A stretch of 64,000 bases of DNA from Sipunculus nudus (GCA_026874595.1 CM049313.1:55288159-55352158), one strand, 5' to 3'. Shown: positions 36,372-49,949, counted from the stretch's first letter. Translations and numbers: made by a program. The notes: generated from the letters alone by a model not told the origin.

Positions 36372-37563
36372 AGAAACCATTATAAAAACCGCCGTAGCAA
36401 TCAGGCACATTTGGCCAGCCAGCAGTACCGTGGTATGAGAGCGATGACTGCACCAGCAACTCCTGAGCCTCAAAATAAATGTCAGTCTATTTGAGGTGGT
36501 TGTCGCTTTTTTTCATTAAGATGTCTGAAACAGGGCTGTCCACAACGATTTCCGGCCCAGCCATACATACTGATTTGTTCAGCTAATGGGAGGGTGCTAA
36601 AGCTGGATGGGCAATCTCATTGGGTGAAAGCTTTGTGGAAACCGGACGGGACTCTACCTCAACTCCCCTGTCACTACCTGTCAGTGTTTCAACCATCCAC
36701 TATGCCTCTTCATATAAGTAACGACATGCTACAGTCGCTCAGTGCACGGCATTGTGTGTCGGCACGGCTTTGGTTTAAAAGAAGGGGAAAACTTGAAAGG
36801 AACTAAGATTGTCGCAAAGTGCAGCGGAGATGAGGTCCTTGTTATCGCAGCGTCCACACCCCGTGATACCGTCTAACTGTGTGTCAGTTTTGTTTGCCAT
36901 CAAAACCGCTTCTCCATACCCTCTGCTCACATCTGTCTGAAACACTTTTTTTTTCATTCAGGTTATCAGCTTTCTTTTTTTTTTCTCTTATGCGAAATAT
37001 ATTTTCTCTGATGGATAATAATAGCAATATTAAAAATATTTTTACTATTGATATTGGTGTTTGTATTAGTTTGTTTAACCATTCCACTATTACATAATGA
37101 GACAGACATGTCATTCACACTGTTTATATCTTCAAAACTGTCGTCTCAATTCTAGCATTTGAAAAATAATAATAAACATTTGATGTTCAAACAACGCAGC
37201 TGGAAAGACCGTCTAATACAGTAGTTTCTAATAAGGCGAGGAAGATTTTACATTAATTAGTATAATAGAATCAACAGAGAAGGATTTCCATGTTGTATAA
37301 GTGACCATCAATAACATTTGGCAGTCCGATCTAATGTCCTTTCAACCATCCTTGTACAAGTTTCTATACCCCATTAACAACAGCCAATATGAAAAACCTT
37401 CCATTTTGAAGACAGAACGAGAAAAAATGCTTAATAACTGGAATAATAATAATACTTTACCTTATTCGAAGATCAGGCAAGACGATGAAAAACATTTGGT
37501 TCATCAATTTATAATACTGTAGATGCACCCGTGGGAAATCCACGGTTCTATATGATAAATAAT
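36372..37563. other. No gene seen
   Basis: Anonymous sequence between the hAT-like end and the next TIR element. A T-rich stretch lies at 36945-37010 and short ORFs overlap on both strands. Confidence 0.55.
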
Positions 37564-38665
37564 TGTATCCGCCAAAACGAAGTTTTTGACCGGGTTCCGC
37601 CGCCGCCGCCGCGTTCGTTTCCGGAGAACTCCTCTGAGACTACTGGACGGATTTTCCGAAACTTACACAAATTATCGGGTCACATGTGAACTGGTGCCTA
37701 ACCAAGTGACCTTGACCTTTCTGACCTTTCCTCTCTGCCCAGCGTCCGTTTGTGCGTCTGTTTCCACAAATGAACCCACATATCTCGGGAACCGTTTGAC
37801 CGATCAGGGAAAAAAAATTACACAAATGTAGCCCTAGGATAGCTTTAAAACATACACAAAAAAGGTGGCGCCACTTGCAACCATGTTTGCACAGTGTCCA
37901 TCTTTTCATCTGCCTTGGCTTAAAATCACTCATATCTCTGCAGTGGTTTGACCAAATTACCTGAAAATCAACATGCGTATACATCCCACATACCTTTCTT
38001 GATTTTATGACAGGTGGCCTCACCTTCTTTCACGTTCACGCTGCAGACATTAATGCTTATATCTCCGGACTCGTTTGACCAATCAGGAAAAAAAAAATTG
38101 CACAAATGTAGCCCTTGGATAGCTTTATAACATACACAAAAATGGTGGCGCCACCTGCAGCCATTTTTGCACAGCGTCCATCTGTTTGTCTGCCTTGGGT
38201 TAAAATAACTCATATCTCTGCAGTGGTTTGACCAAATTACCTGAAAATCGACATGCGTATACATCCCACATACCTTTCTTGATTTTATGACAGGTGGCCC
38301 CACCTTCTTTCACGTTCACGCTGCAGACATTAATGCTTATATCTCCGGACTCGTTTGACCAATCAGGAAAAAAAAATTTACACAAATGTAGCCCCTTGGA
38401 TAGCTTTATAACATACACAAAAATGGTGGCTCCACCTGCAGCCATTTTTGCACAGCGTTCATCTGTTTGTCTGCTGTGGGATAAAATCATTCATATCTCT
38501 CCAGTGGTTTGACTTTTCCACATGAAATTTTGCATGTGTATACATCATGGATAGTTTCTCATTCAGGTGGCGCCACCTACAATCATGTTTATGTTATGTG
38601 TGTTTCCCCTTGCCACTCAATCCATGCCTCACTTCACCCGTCCTTCACTAATTTTGGCGGATACA
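37564..38665. mobile_element. TIR element with three 280-bp internal tandem units
   Basis: Perfect 14-bp inverted ends TGTATCCGCCAAAA (37564-37577) and its complement at 38652-38665. A CCG-repeat block (CCGCCGCCGCCGCG, about 37600) lies near the left end. Three units follow, marked by CACAAATGTAGCCC with GTA at 37828, 38108 and 38388: a period of exactly 280 bp. Each contains GTGGCGCCACC or a close variant and CAGTGGTTTGAC. The overlapping minus-strand ORFs of 96-127 codons here resemble one another because of the repeat and are not genes. Confidence 0.8.
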
Positions 38666-39464
38666 CGTAGTCGCTTGTCGAGTACCCGTATTCTAGTTAT
38701 GTAATGAGCTGGTATGGACTGAATGTCGCATATGTTTATTCTGTTCTTTTCGCAGGGGCGGTTGTTCATGATATAAAGATCACTTGTATTAGGGTTCTCC
38801 AGGAAACCCCATCCCCTAATAAAAGAATGGTAAGGCCAAAATAAAAAAGGTATGGTTCTCAGGCACTTTTTTTTTCAGAAATCAATGCGGGCGGGCGTTT
38901 TTTTTTTATTTCAATTTTTTTCTATGTTTCGATAAAATGTTCAAATTACAAGGGAAAAACATCATAATAACAGTTTTAATTTGCTAAACATGTATATGCA
39001 CTACATAATAAAGGAAATTGTATGATTTTATCTTCTTGAAAGAAATGTCAGATGGGCTTGAGCTCAAAATTTGTAAGTTTCTATTGAAAATCAAAATAAA
39101 AATTTTCTTATGCAGGGGTTTAAAATTGATGCGGGCGGTAATCAAATAAAAAAAATACTGGTAATCAAATCAAACAAAGAAGAAGACGTGAGGCATATAT
39201 TGCGTATACGTTTTTTTCCGATAAACATCATGGACAAGGCATCTTCATTGCCGGAGTGATGGCTATTGCATATATAAACCATCTATACTGTGAAAATAGT
39301 TTGAAGAAATTATATGATTGTATAGAAAAGTGAAAGTTTATGAAAGATAATATTTATAAATTGAAGCTTAAAGGACATCACGAAACACTTGCAGGAAATC
39401 CCCAAGGCAACTCCCAAAAAACGCGACAGTCTTGGACTACCTTAAAACACAAATAAATAGGGGC
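38666..39464. other. No gene seen
   Basis: AT-rich. A loose inner repetition of ATGCGGGCGG with TTTTTTATTTCAA-like sequence occurs at 38885 and 39127. Confidence 0.5.
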
Positions 39465-39640
39465 ACCTATCTTGAGAAACTTAAAAATATTATTTTTGCA
39501 GCTTCATAGGGCATAATCACGCAAAGTAAATCAAACTTGTCCCAAAAGAGCGAACCACCGATACGTGTGCCGAATTTCGAAGGCCAAATCAGAACGAAAC
39601 CATTGTCCAAAAAAAGCTGCATATTAATTATAGAGACCAT
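39465..39640 (-). repeat. Dispersed repeat, minus-strand copy
   Basis: Inverted partner of 12560-12740. It lies next to copy A of the 39.6-kb duplication. Confidence 0.6.
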
Positions 39641-39642
39641 AG

Positions 39643-40535
39643 GCTATAGGTTGCAGGAGCCATTCCTCCGACTAAAGAGTCAATGAAAATATCTTACCTG
39701 GCACATAATTCGTATGAGACAAATAATCCAAAATATTGCTAGACCCTTCATAATGACTGCGATATAGTAAATAATGGTCAGGTGATACGAGTTGATGACG
39801 TCTTCGACCTTTGTGACCTTATGTTGTAGGCAGTTGTCGCTACCATGGGCATGGGTCTGTGTAGGAACGTTTTGGGGGCTCATTTTAATAATAATTTAAA
39901 AGGGCGGAGCATTTGGGCTGTGGTGGATAGGTCAATTGACCTATCCATAAACTCTATGTGACCTTAATCGCATATTCATTCAATGGATAATCATAAGCAT
40001 TGGACTAATGAGCAACCAATTAGGTGACCTTAATCATTGTAAAGTGTCAATCATCTGAAAAAAATAAAATTTTGCATAATTTGACAGAGCTCTGTCAAAC
40101 AAAACACGTGTAGCCTGTTAAAACTACCGGAATCCATGTCGGCATGCTTTCCAAGATATTTTTTATACAAAGGAGACAGTATAAAAATTCTAGGCTATAG
40201 GTTGCAGCTAGGGGCCATTCCTCCGACTACCGAGTCAATAATAATGTCTTACCTGGCACGTAATTCTTATGGGACAAATAATCCAAAATATTGCAAGACA
40301 GAACTCATAATGACTGCGAAATAGTAAACAATGGTCAGGTGATACGAGTTGATGACGTCTGTCAATACGACGTCATGCGACATCGACCTTTCTGACGTCA
40401 TTATTATATTATAAGCAGCTCTCGCTACCATGGGCATGGAAGACCTTCCGTGTAGGAGCGTTCTGGGGACTCATTATAATAATAAGTTAAAAAGGGCGGA
40501 GCATTAGGGCTATGGTGGACAGGTCAATTGCGCTA
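39643..40535. repeat. Tandem duplication, ~545-bp spacing
   Basis: Copy A (39643-39945) and copy B (40188-40535) share ATAGGCTATAGGTTGCAG, GCCATTCCTCCGACTA, GACAAATAATCCAAAATATT, AATGGTCAGGTGATACGAGT, CGCTACCATGGGCATGG and AAAGGGCGGAGCATT. They are about 85 percent alike by eye. Copy B has an extra ~35-40 bp with two more TGACGTCA-like sites. A short minus-strand frame in copy A ends at a splice-donor-like CAG|GTAAG (39697-39693), but copy B's equivalent is broken by stops. Confidence 0.8.
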
Positions 40536-41360
40536 TAATATCACTCGAACGTCACTAAGTAACATGGACTTAATGTTAACAAACAGAATGTCTTGACAGA
40601 TACGGGGGTATAAGCATAACATACCATGCCATTAAGTCAATACTGGGGGTAACGGGGTATATACATCTCCCTTTTTAGCAAGAAATGAAATATGTTAGTA
40701 ATTAGATTTATAGAATTTGTTTTATAGAGTTATTATGAAATATTATATACTTAAAACGATTAAGAATTAACCTAAACTGGAAACATATTACCTCATTTCT
40801 TTAAAATCTTATACTTAATTTAAATACATTTAAATGTGCCACACAGGCAATAACAGATATACACAAACAGACACATATATGTGTTTATAATAAGGCTGTC
40901 CCACATCAATTGCCCCAAACCCCACCCTTGAAGACAAATTGACTCCACTGCCATTTAGTAATTCAGTTTTTAGTTTAGTAATTACTTCAATTTTTCTCCT
41001 TACATCTGTCAGAATTCAGGTTTTCTTCTACTTAGATAGATTTGACAGAAATACCACAAGGAACAGTGTATGGTAAGGGTTGTTTAAATGAGTATAGAGA
41101 TAAAACAAAATTTTAGCTGAAAAATTCTAGCTTAGCCTGACCTTGATTTTTTTCTCTCTTTTTTCTTTTTCTTTTTTTTTTCTCTCTCTCTCTCTTACTT
41201 TTTTGTAGAGGTAACCGCCTCCATTTGTTATGCTCTCTTATCTAATTCTTAAAAAATAAGCATGTACAACTGCAGAGTTCCATTTCGGTGTGGAATGATT
41301 ATAATGAGCAACTACATGTAAACGACATGTAAAGTCTGATTGATGTCATTTTCTACCTCA

Positions 41361-41804
41361 ATTTTATACGCTCCTCACGCAGAAGTTATACACCGCAGTC
41401 GTCTAAAACTCTTTTTTCGTATAACCACTGCTTTTTATAGCAAGGTTCTCTGGGTCTTGACACCAGGGTGCGCACAGAGCCAAGAATGGTTATCAGACCA
41501 ATAAGAACGTGGTATTGCATTTTGCATTCAGCTCCAGATTTTGAACATCCGACACCCGCACTCGTTGGACTGATAACACCGTTTCTGCATAGCGCTGAAA
41601 ATCGGACCAACGAGAGCCAGTGTCGCATGTAAAAAATATTGTGCTGGATGTAAAATGCGATGCCACGCTCTCACTGGTCTGATAACTCTTGTGTACACAC
41701 TCTGATGTTCAGGACCAGAGAACCTTGTTATACAAAGCGTCGGTTCTCTAAAAGAGATTTGGGACGACTGCAGGGTATAACCGCTGCGTGAGAGGCGTAC
41801 AAAT
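41361..41804. repeat. 444-bp fold-back (long imperfect palindrome)
   Basis: Left arm about 41361-41575 and right arm about 41595-41804 are inverted copies. CTCACGCAG, the GCAGTCGTC block, the CAAGGTTCTCTGG block, TTATCAGACCA, CGTGG and CTCGTTGG each reappear as complements in mirror order. The loop is about 20-30 nt around 41580. There is no coding capacity. This is the shape of a fold-back or MITE-type element; a transcript would form a hairpin of about 200 bp. Confidence 0.75.
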
Positions 41805-41820
41805 GTAAGACATCAGGCCT

Positions 41821-42035
41821 ACCTACAGCCCCTCATATCTATATTTGGACTGACCCAATAATAGGCCGCATCTATTGTTAAGTAGGCCGGCCTGCAGCAC
41901 TTGAATGATCACTTCTACGTCATTTTGACGTGTTAAGGGCTCAGTGTTAATCGACATCAGGTGTAGTTCTGTAGCCGCGGTTGTTTTAGCTTCCCTGTTT
42001 ATCACGTTTAACTTATAGACTGGCGGTATATTTTC
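41821..42035. repeat. Dispersed repeat related to 46180-46300
   Basis: TATCTATATTTGGACTGACC, ATAGGCC, ATTGTTAAGTAGG, GCAGCACT and ATCACGTTTAAC recur in order at 46185-46275. The copy here carries about 100 bp more before the last block. Confidence 0.55.
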
Positions 42036-42727
42036 GGACAGACCTTTCGTCCACTTGGTTAATTTTAAACTTACATTCCTGTGTTTTTATATTATGCTTG
42101 CAAATTTATTTATTTGCAAGTTGTGATAAGAATCTATATTTCGGTATCTAAATCACTTTTGCAACAACTTTTCCTCAAAATTGTACATTAACTCCCACAA
42201 ACGATCAAAGTAGTAAGGTAGATGAAATTAAGGAGAGCGAAGATTAAGACAACCGCCCAATCCAGAAGTTACAGATTCCTGGAAATATTAAGGTACGTGA
42301 ATTTCGTTATTTTTAGTTAAGTGTCATCGAGAACAATGAGTACGTATCAAAAATTGCCCTAAGTAGCTTGTTAAATTGAATTGACGTATAGATGGCTTGA
42401 GAAAAACTGGCTTATGTGGTTTTTTGTGGCTCTGTGGTGAATTGCCGTTACATAGGTAAGTTTGGCCGCTGTCCACCGAAACGAACATGTAGTAAAGGAG
42501 ACTGTACATTATAAGATCGCTTGTATTGACAATAACCATAATTAGCCAAGAGGCTGAATTATTTCGCAGTTAAGTATCGTGCAACAGATATAATTGCTTG
42601 CCAATCAATGTAAAATGCGGTAATGGTCACGAAGCAAAAGCATGAGATATTTTGAGCGAGAAGTAATTGTGGACCATCGCGTTAGGCTGCTTGTCAGAAT
42701 TGTGGCACCTGTTGTGAGGTGATTGAC

Positions 42728-42772
<45 letters not shown>

Positions 42773-43203
42773 AATTCATGGGGCAAATGTGCTAATGCTT
42801 GGGGTAAAGAATGGCATAAGGGATGTGCTAAATAACTTGTGCGGGATTAGGCCTATATTGTGAGAATTGGAAGTGATGTACTTATTGACACAGGTGTGTG
42901 CATACAGTATTATTAAAAGACAAATCTACATGAAATGTATAAACCTGAAATAATGAATTATGAATTAAAGTGTATCCATTATATGTACAGAGTAAGGCAG
43001 CATGAACTAAATGAATAGCGATATAACAGTGTGCTAATTATCTGTAAATGTGGAGTTTTGATGGTTGTTATGGGTAAGCGTTGTTATATCTATTGCAAGG
43101 CTTCTAAAATACCTACTTTCGGCAATGCAGAACTTTTATCATTGTTATGTTAAAAAAAGACAGAGGACAGGCAATCGTTTATTGATTGAGATATTTTTAT
43201 AAA

Positions 43204-43288
<85 letters not shown>

Positions 43289-46179
43289 GGCGCATTGTAT
43301 AGTGTGCAACTCCGTTAGTTTAAAATTGACACAAAAGCATGAAAAACTTAGCAAAAGTTATATAACTATATCTCATTATCAATCCATATAACACTCATTA
43401 AAATATTTAAATATTAGTATAAAATATAGCCTAAGGATAATAATGTAATTTTGTATATATTTGTAAGATGTGTAAGGCTGGTTTAAATTGCTTATTATGG
43501 TGTCTGAACAGGATCTTACAATTTATAACTTTTTTTAAAGATGTAGGCACATACGCCTTAAAATAATAATTAAACAGATCATAAAAAACTTCTAGTGAAT
43601 AACAGCTTAAATGGTGTATTATAATTTTGGTGAGGTGATAAGTCCTATACATTATTAAGCCCATCTCCTTTAGTAATAATATATTAACATTAACTCATTA
43701 ACTCTCATTAACTGTAAGGTCAGTATAATAAAAAAGGAGCCATGCATACATAAAAGTGTAACGGTCTGTCTGCTGGTGAAACCAGTTCAGACCATTAACA
43801 TATACTAAGAAGTGGAGGAATATAAAGGGCAAACTACATTAGCTCCGAATAAACGCAGATTTTGTAATTAAACATATAGAGGAAACCATTTATGGTAATA
43901 AAAGTGTAAATTTTTCACTAGGCTGACCCTATTAAAAGTCAAGTGTGTGAATGTATTTTCTGTCATCATTTGACAACAGATTTTATTCGCCATTATTCGA
44001 AATACTTCTAGAAAGCATATTATAATATAGAAATTCAAGATAGGTACATTCCATAGATATTTTAATGCTTAAAATCATAATTTATAAGTTGACAAATAAC
44101 ATTTGATGTGTGAACAAATAAAACCAGTAATTTCTTATTCAAAAGTTAATTTGATCAACAGATTAAAGCAAGCATTAAAAAATCCAATTACATCCACCTG
44201 TGAAAATAGTGTTGGTACTAAATCCTATTGTACAAAATCTATGAATGAAAATAAACACTACGGCTAAAATTGATAACTTTTAATTTAAAAATATGTGCAG
44301 AGGCAGAATCTGTTGTTTTAGGGCCGATGTCAGTTTTCTTTGTATTTCAATCATCATGGGTATATTTGTTTAAAAAATCAAGCATCTAAACTTTAAAAAA
44401 GCCCTAGTTGGTAAATACTAAACCATAAAAAGATGCTCGATCGATCCACACAGAAAAATATGTTGTGCCTAGAAAAATAAAGTTCCCGTTTAACACCTTT
44501 GGCAACGGAAAGAGGTATTTGTAAAGTTTGTAAACAGCCATCTTGAGAGAATTTATCACCAGTCACATGTCCGTTGCACAAAAAGATAATGCACTAATTC
44601 ACTAGTTCAGGCATATCTGTCAAGAGTACATACTGGTATTAGATTATGTTACACACAACGGTCACAGCCCTTTATAAATCCAGACACTAATAATTAAATC
44701 CATCCTTCATGTCAGTAGCCGACAGGGTCACAGTTTACCATCCTGTATATAGCATCATTTCGAGTGTCAGAAAAGATTGATAAAGTCCAATAATCCCGGA
44801 TATGTCAAATCTGGCTGAGAATATGTATCTTTGCTATATGTGAAGAATGTTGAAGATGGCTTTAAGGGAACAAGAAACACATGATAATATTTATGGATGC
44901 CATAACAACCTTGTACATAGATTAATAATTTAACATATGAACAATTAAAATTAACGGCTCAATTCTATTTCTAGTATAACACATTTCAAATTACTTGATT
45001 TGCATTAAAATGCATGAAAATACATGTTAATTCATGAATGATACCCAATATATTATTGTTAGCGTGTTATTAGCTGGTTCACTCTGTGTAATTAATGGAT
45101 TAAACAGTGTGACATTTTATTCATAATTCAACCAACTGTTCTGTTGGTCTCTCTGCAAATTCCTATTGATACGGCTTACTAGGGTAGATACTTGCTTTCG
45201 ATTAGTATAACATTATTTGCATAACCTAATGTAACAATTTTCATTATTAAAACATTTTATTATACATTAAGTTTAATCAGGCATCTTTGCATCCATTAAG
45301 GTACATATAAACCCTGGTAATGTATAATTATGTGCTGACTGTATTCTTTTTTCATCCTGTATATGATAATTCATTCATTAACTAAATCAGCGTGGCAAGT
45401 CAAGTTATTCAGACCTGTAAGCTCTCAGGGGTAGTCATTCTAAAAAAAATCACAATGTTGTTTATTGTTCATATACACATGTGTATATGTATATATATAT
45501 ATACATATATATTTTGTGAAGCAATTTAGGTGGAATAGATACTGGTGCTTTGTTTTTATTTGTTGCAGGAGAGAGACATGCTCGTCCTCCTGTCCCTCTA
45601 GTGCGTTATGTTCAGTAAAGCTATAACCCGGGTGATACAGTTGATGTTGCTCGGAAGCAGTGCTCCTAACATATTTAAATAATAAAAACAATAAAATTAA
45701 TAGATATCAATGGATTTACCACTTTGTGCTGAGTTACACGGAAAAAAAAACATTTTAAATTATACCAGCTCAGGGTCACAAGCACAGTGATTTATGAGTA
45801 ATGCTGTCATATGTGTTGTGATGCTGACAACGACAGCTCATTCGGACTTTATATCAAAATATTTCGCACACAATGTTTTTTTCTGGTGCGTGATTTGCCA
45901 TTGTATTCTTTTATTACTATATGATTAGCTGATGTGTTTATTTGAATAAACTTGCTATCATATACTGCTTGATCTGGTAAGACTCAAAGCACAGTTGCAA
46001 ACTCCAAGTTTTTACTAGAAAATCTATCCCCAGTTTATTTCTTACTTTTAGGCTGTCATGTGCGTCTGTTCAAAGTTTGCTTTTGCTTTTATACGGCCAA
46101 GTTGTCTTCATTATCTTATAATAAAATGCGCTTTTATATAAAGGGCTTGGGGGGTGGGGGTAGGACATCTGGCCCACCT
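42036..46179. other. No gene seen; (TA)n and compound (CT)n(TA)n
   Basis: Strongly AT-rich. (TA)n at 42731-42769, a compound (CT)n(TA)n at 43207-43287 and a short TA/TG-rich stretch at 45474-45512. No exon or element recognised elsewhere. Confidence 0.6.
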
Positions 46180-46300
46180 GCCACCCATCTTATCTATATT
46201 TTGACTGACCCATTGATAGGCCATCCATATTGTTAAATAGGCTGTGCTACAGCACTGTTATCACGTTTAACCAATTGACTTGCAGTGATTTCTAGCTTAA
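46180..46300. repeat. Dispersed repeat related to 41821-42035
   Basis: Shorter diverged copy, preceded by a G-rich tract (46150-46161). Confidence 0.5.
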
Positions 46301-47774
46301 ATTGCTATGTTTTATATTATATGTGAGAAATATCCTACACAACGTCACAGAATCAAACAGATCTCCGAGATCTCCACGACCATGGGTCTATACGGAATCG
46401 TCTGCTCAATCAGCAGTTCGGTTTATGTCATATGACATTCAGAATAGAGATTAGGTTCTTCTATAAGAACCTTGCCGTTTAAGAGAAAAAGTATTTGTTT
46501 ACCTCTATCTTTTTTTATTATCGAAATTTGGCCCGTCTAGTCGATATAACTGAGCCGTCGGCGACAGGGATCGTTCATGGGTTTGGGAAGTTAAAACTCG
46601 GTTTGTCATAAACATCATTTTATGCGACTTGTACAGTTTAATCTAATTTCTTTTCCTCCCCCCCCCCACCCCTTTTTATGCCCGGAATTCTGATTGTGCC
46701 TCATGAGGAGATTTACCAGCAGAGTACCTATTCCATCCTCTATCGAAGTATATTTTCATCCGTGTTGATCTGTGCGCCTGCAGGGTTATGCGAAAGAAAA
46801 AATAAATAACATAACTGATTTCCAAGATAATTGGGAGGGATGGAACATGAGACAAGGAAGACCCCAGTCTTTTTTTTTCTGTCAGATCCGGTTATAATGG
46901 CGGGAACCAGTATCACCACAAAAGGAGCGATTTATTATATTAAATGTCTCACAGCCCTGTCTAAACACACACATATATATAGCATGTCCACACCGGCGGC
47001 TTATTCACAATAACCATTGTGAAATTTGACGAATATATTTCGTCAGAGCCTAAAATATAGTTCCTTTATATTGCACCTGTATTACAAATGCTTGGTTACC
47101 GTTAATACCATTATCAATATTATATAATTTATAACAATTAATGGTGTTAAACACAGGTGGAACTTAAAATAGAAAGCTGTGTGTGTAATACATTTTTTCA
47201 CCAATACAGCCCCACATATGTGCCATGAATCAGCAGGTAATCAAAGGGACATTCGACCGTGATATCCAGAATTCTTTGTATGTATTAAAAGAAGACATAT
47301 ACATGTACTTACATATCAATTCCTTTAGCACTTACCAATCATAAACATGCCCAACAGAAAAGACATACATATTATACGAACACTCGTGCTGTCGAGCTCG
47401 GCACAGTATATTTTAAGGAAGTTCACAAACTTGTAATGAAGCGTTCCATGTCGGTAGAATATACGATAGAATATTTGCAAACTCGTAAACCGGAACCAAT
47501 TATATGGTGTGTCAACTCCAAGAGTGATCGATAAAATGCAATTATTCAATTATGGGAACAAGGGTATATTCTGTCTGTGACTGGGATAAACTATAGAATC
47601 AAGAATAGCAACTATAATTTTCCAGTTTAACTGCACAAATAGGGGCAACTGCACATTTATATATACCCTTGAGCTCGGAAAAAAAACTAACTGCCATTGA
47701 AACACAAGGCCCGGCAAGGTGGCACTATAGCGACACCCCTTAAATCCAACCCACCTTATGCGTACTGCATACCG
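46301..47774. other. No gene seen
   Basis: Anonymous sequence with a C-rich run at 46659-46673. Short ORFs only. Confidence 0.55.
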
Positions 47775-48247
47775 CAGGGCCGTATATAAGGGGGGTAGGG
47801 GCAATTTAAAGGGGCGCCCCCTTTCTCCTCTGGGGGGCATTGCTTATAAATCGCATGGTCAGGCAAGGAAAATTCATAACATCTATTCGTACATTGTTTT
47901 CTTTGTTTCTTTAAGCCAGAGTGGATGAATTCCTTCTGGATGAATGCTTCTGTCATGACACTTATGATCGTTTTTTATCCAACGTTTCCTCTCTCAACCA
48001 CGCGTATGTGTACAGCTAGATTTTGACCTTTGTGACGACAAACCAAACAGAATAAATTATGTTTTTTTAACAATATCGGAACTATTTAGTTTCTTAGTGG
48101 TTCTCAACATTGGTTTCCCATGCTAGACTCGCTTACGCTTCATTTTTAGATATACATATATATATATATATATATTTAAAATATTAGGGGACCGTGGTTA
48201 CTTTGGTGCTGCGCCCCTTCTTTCTTCAAATCCTGAATACGCCACTG
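47775..48247. mobile_element. Possible hAT-like non-autonomous element
   Basis: The left end reads CAGGGCCGTATATAAGG with a GGGG(C/T)A-rich follow-on. The right end on the complement reads CAGTGGCGTATTCAGGATTT and has GGGGCGCAGC. These are hAT-type termini, the second a clear one. The pairing of the two is tentative: the ends match only in part, and flanks ATACCG and ATATCG are alike but not identical. Confidence 0.4.
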
Positions 48248-49399
48248 TATATCGGGTGGTCCAAAGGAGTCTGCATAATTAAAACCAAATTATTTTTTCA
48301 GTTACTGTTTATAGACACATACCCATACATTCCTCCCCCCCCCCACCACAAACACACACACACATATATATATATTCAGTTTTAACAGTGAAAAAAAGGT
48401 GTCAACATTTATACATATAACCTCCTGTTAGTTTTGTTTTCGTCAGAACATTCCAATATATATTACTGTCACACCTCACCCCTCCCAAGCCCTAACCCCA
48501 TCTCATTTTTAATGTTAACGCAACTGCATCGCACACACACGAAACCGAGGTTTAGCATTTCTTAATAATATTAAGTTCTTATTCGTTAGTCTCCTAAATC
48601 ATAGTAACTCGATTTGTGAATATCTATCCAGCTTTCATAAAATGTTTTTGCAAGACTAGATGTTAGTTCGCTGATTGCTGAGATGGCTGTCATACTAAAG
48701 CATCTTAAAGGGGCCCAATCACCTATGAAGCAAGTTAAGTTAACACGAAATATTGCTCCTTCCCTTAAAAAAGAATCAGTACCTGCCAAAATATTGCCTT
48801 GAAATCGTTTGCTTACTCCTGTAAATGACTTTTAAAAGCAGTTAACCCTGCGCGACCGCAGGTGTCAACATAAACAAAGCGCGTGGGGCCGTGTGGATCG
48901 TGGAGCAACAAGACGTGTAAATCAGGCGATACCCTGAATGACTGGGCCCAAAAATTTAATAATGTTCCCAATGAGTGAAACACCGCGTGTTACCTCTTTT
49001 TATCGGACCCCCGGTCACGCGACCTTTTTTATGGTTAACAGACTGTATTTACCAACACGAGGGGCTACACCAAGGTGTAAAACAGTCGTATGCGAGGAAT
49101 GAGACTTTGTGCTGGGGTGGTTTTGCTGGAAAGTTTTGTAAAAAGCAAAATTGAACTTATAGTGTGAAAGAATGATATTGCTCCTGATTATGTCCCTTTA
49201 ACATATAAACATAAATTCCTGAAGTTATACCGAAAACCGAGCAGTGCGGAGTTGATCTGTTCCTAAAACTTTTCAAGTTTGAATCGGTCGTACTTTTTTC
49301 TCTGATGGAGCTCAGCATCTGATATTACGTTCGGCATCATATATAATTGAAAGTACATTATTAATCACTGTATTATGCGTTTTGCAGTAACGTTTTAAA
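48248..49399. other. No gene seen
   Basis: C-rich then (CA)n tract at 48335-48364, TA-rich to 48375, and the short dispersed-repeat match at 48708. Short ORFs only. Confidence 0.5.
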
Positions 49400-49791
49400 G
49401 TAGACGTAAAGTAGCCAGGATTTACGAGGGGGGGGGGCTGGGCGGTCTTTAGACGGGTAGGGGGTAAAGCATATCCGCTGACCAAGGAGTGCATGTGCAT
49501 ATATATATATTTATATATATACTACTATTTTAATATCCTTGTACCATTTCGGACCGAGAACAAAAAGGAAAATTGTATTACCTGCATATGAAAGTGAACA
49601 ATCATGAGACTTGACGTAAGCATGACATAAATAATTGCATATTTTTATATCAATCTTTGTTTTTATTTCATAGAAGATATTTATGTTTTGAATGTTTTCT
49701 TCAATATTACATGCAAATTCAGAAGGAGGGGATGGAGGGGATGGGGGGGGGGGGATGGCCCCTTGAGGCAACCTCCCTGGATACGCCCTTG
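49400..49791. mobile_element. Possible hAT-like non-autonomous element just upstream of SK exon 1
   Basis: The complement from 49791 begins CAAGGGCGTATCCAGGGAGG, a hAT-type terminus. About 390 bp to the left is ACGTAAAGTAGCCAGGATTT with a G run, a weaker match to the other end. The G runs at 49429-49437 and 49742-49753 accompany each end. The left boundary is uncertain. Confidence 0.35.
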
Positions 49792-49949
49792 TTTCATATT
49801 CTGTATACTTATGTAAAATGTTTGAAAATTTACTAAGTTCGCAAGTTTACGTTGGCGTTTATCTCCAAACTTCAAAATTTTAATTCCTAATGGTATTAAT
49901 GTTGAGAAAAAAAAACTTCACACGTGTTCTTTGTTTTTCTATTTTTCAG

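Noticed and set aside
37586-38512. Several ORFs of 72-127 codons, minus-strand ones very alike
   Set aside because: Their similarity comes from the 280-bp tandem repeat, and ORFs occur on both strands of it.
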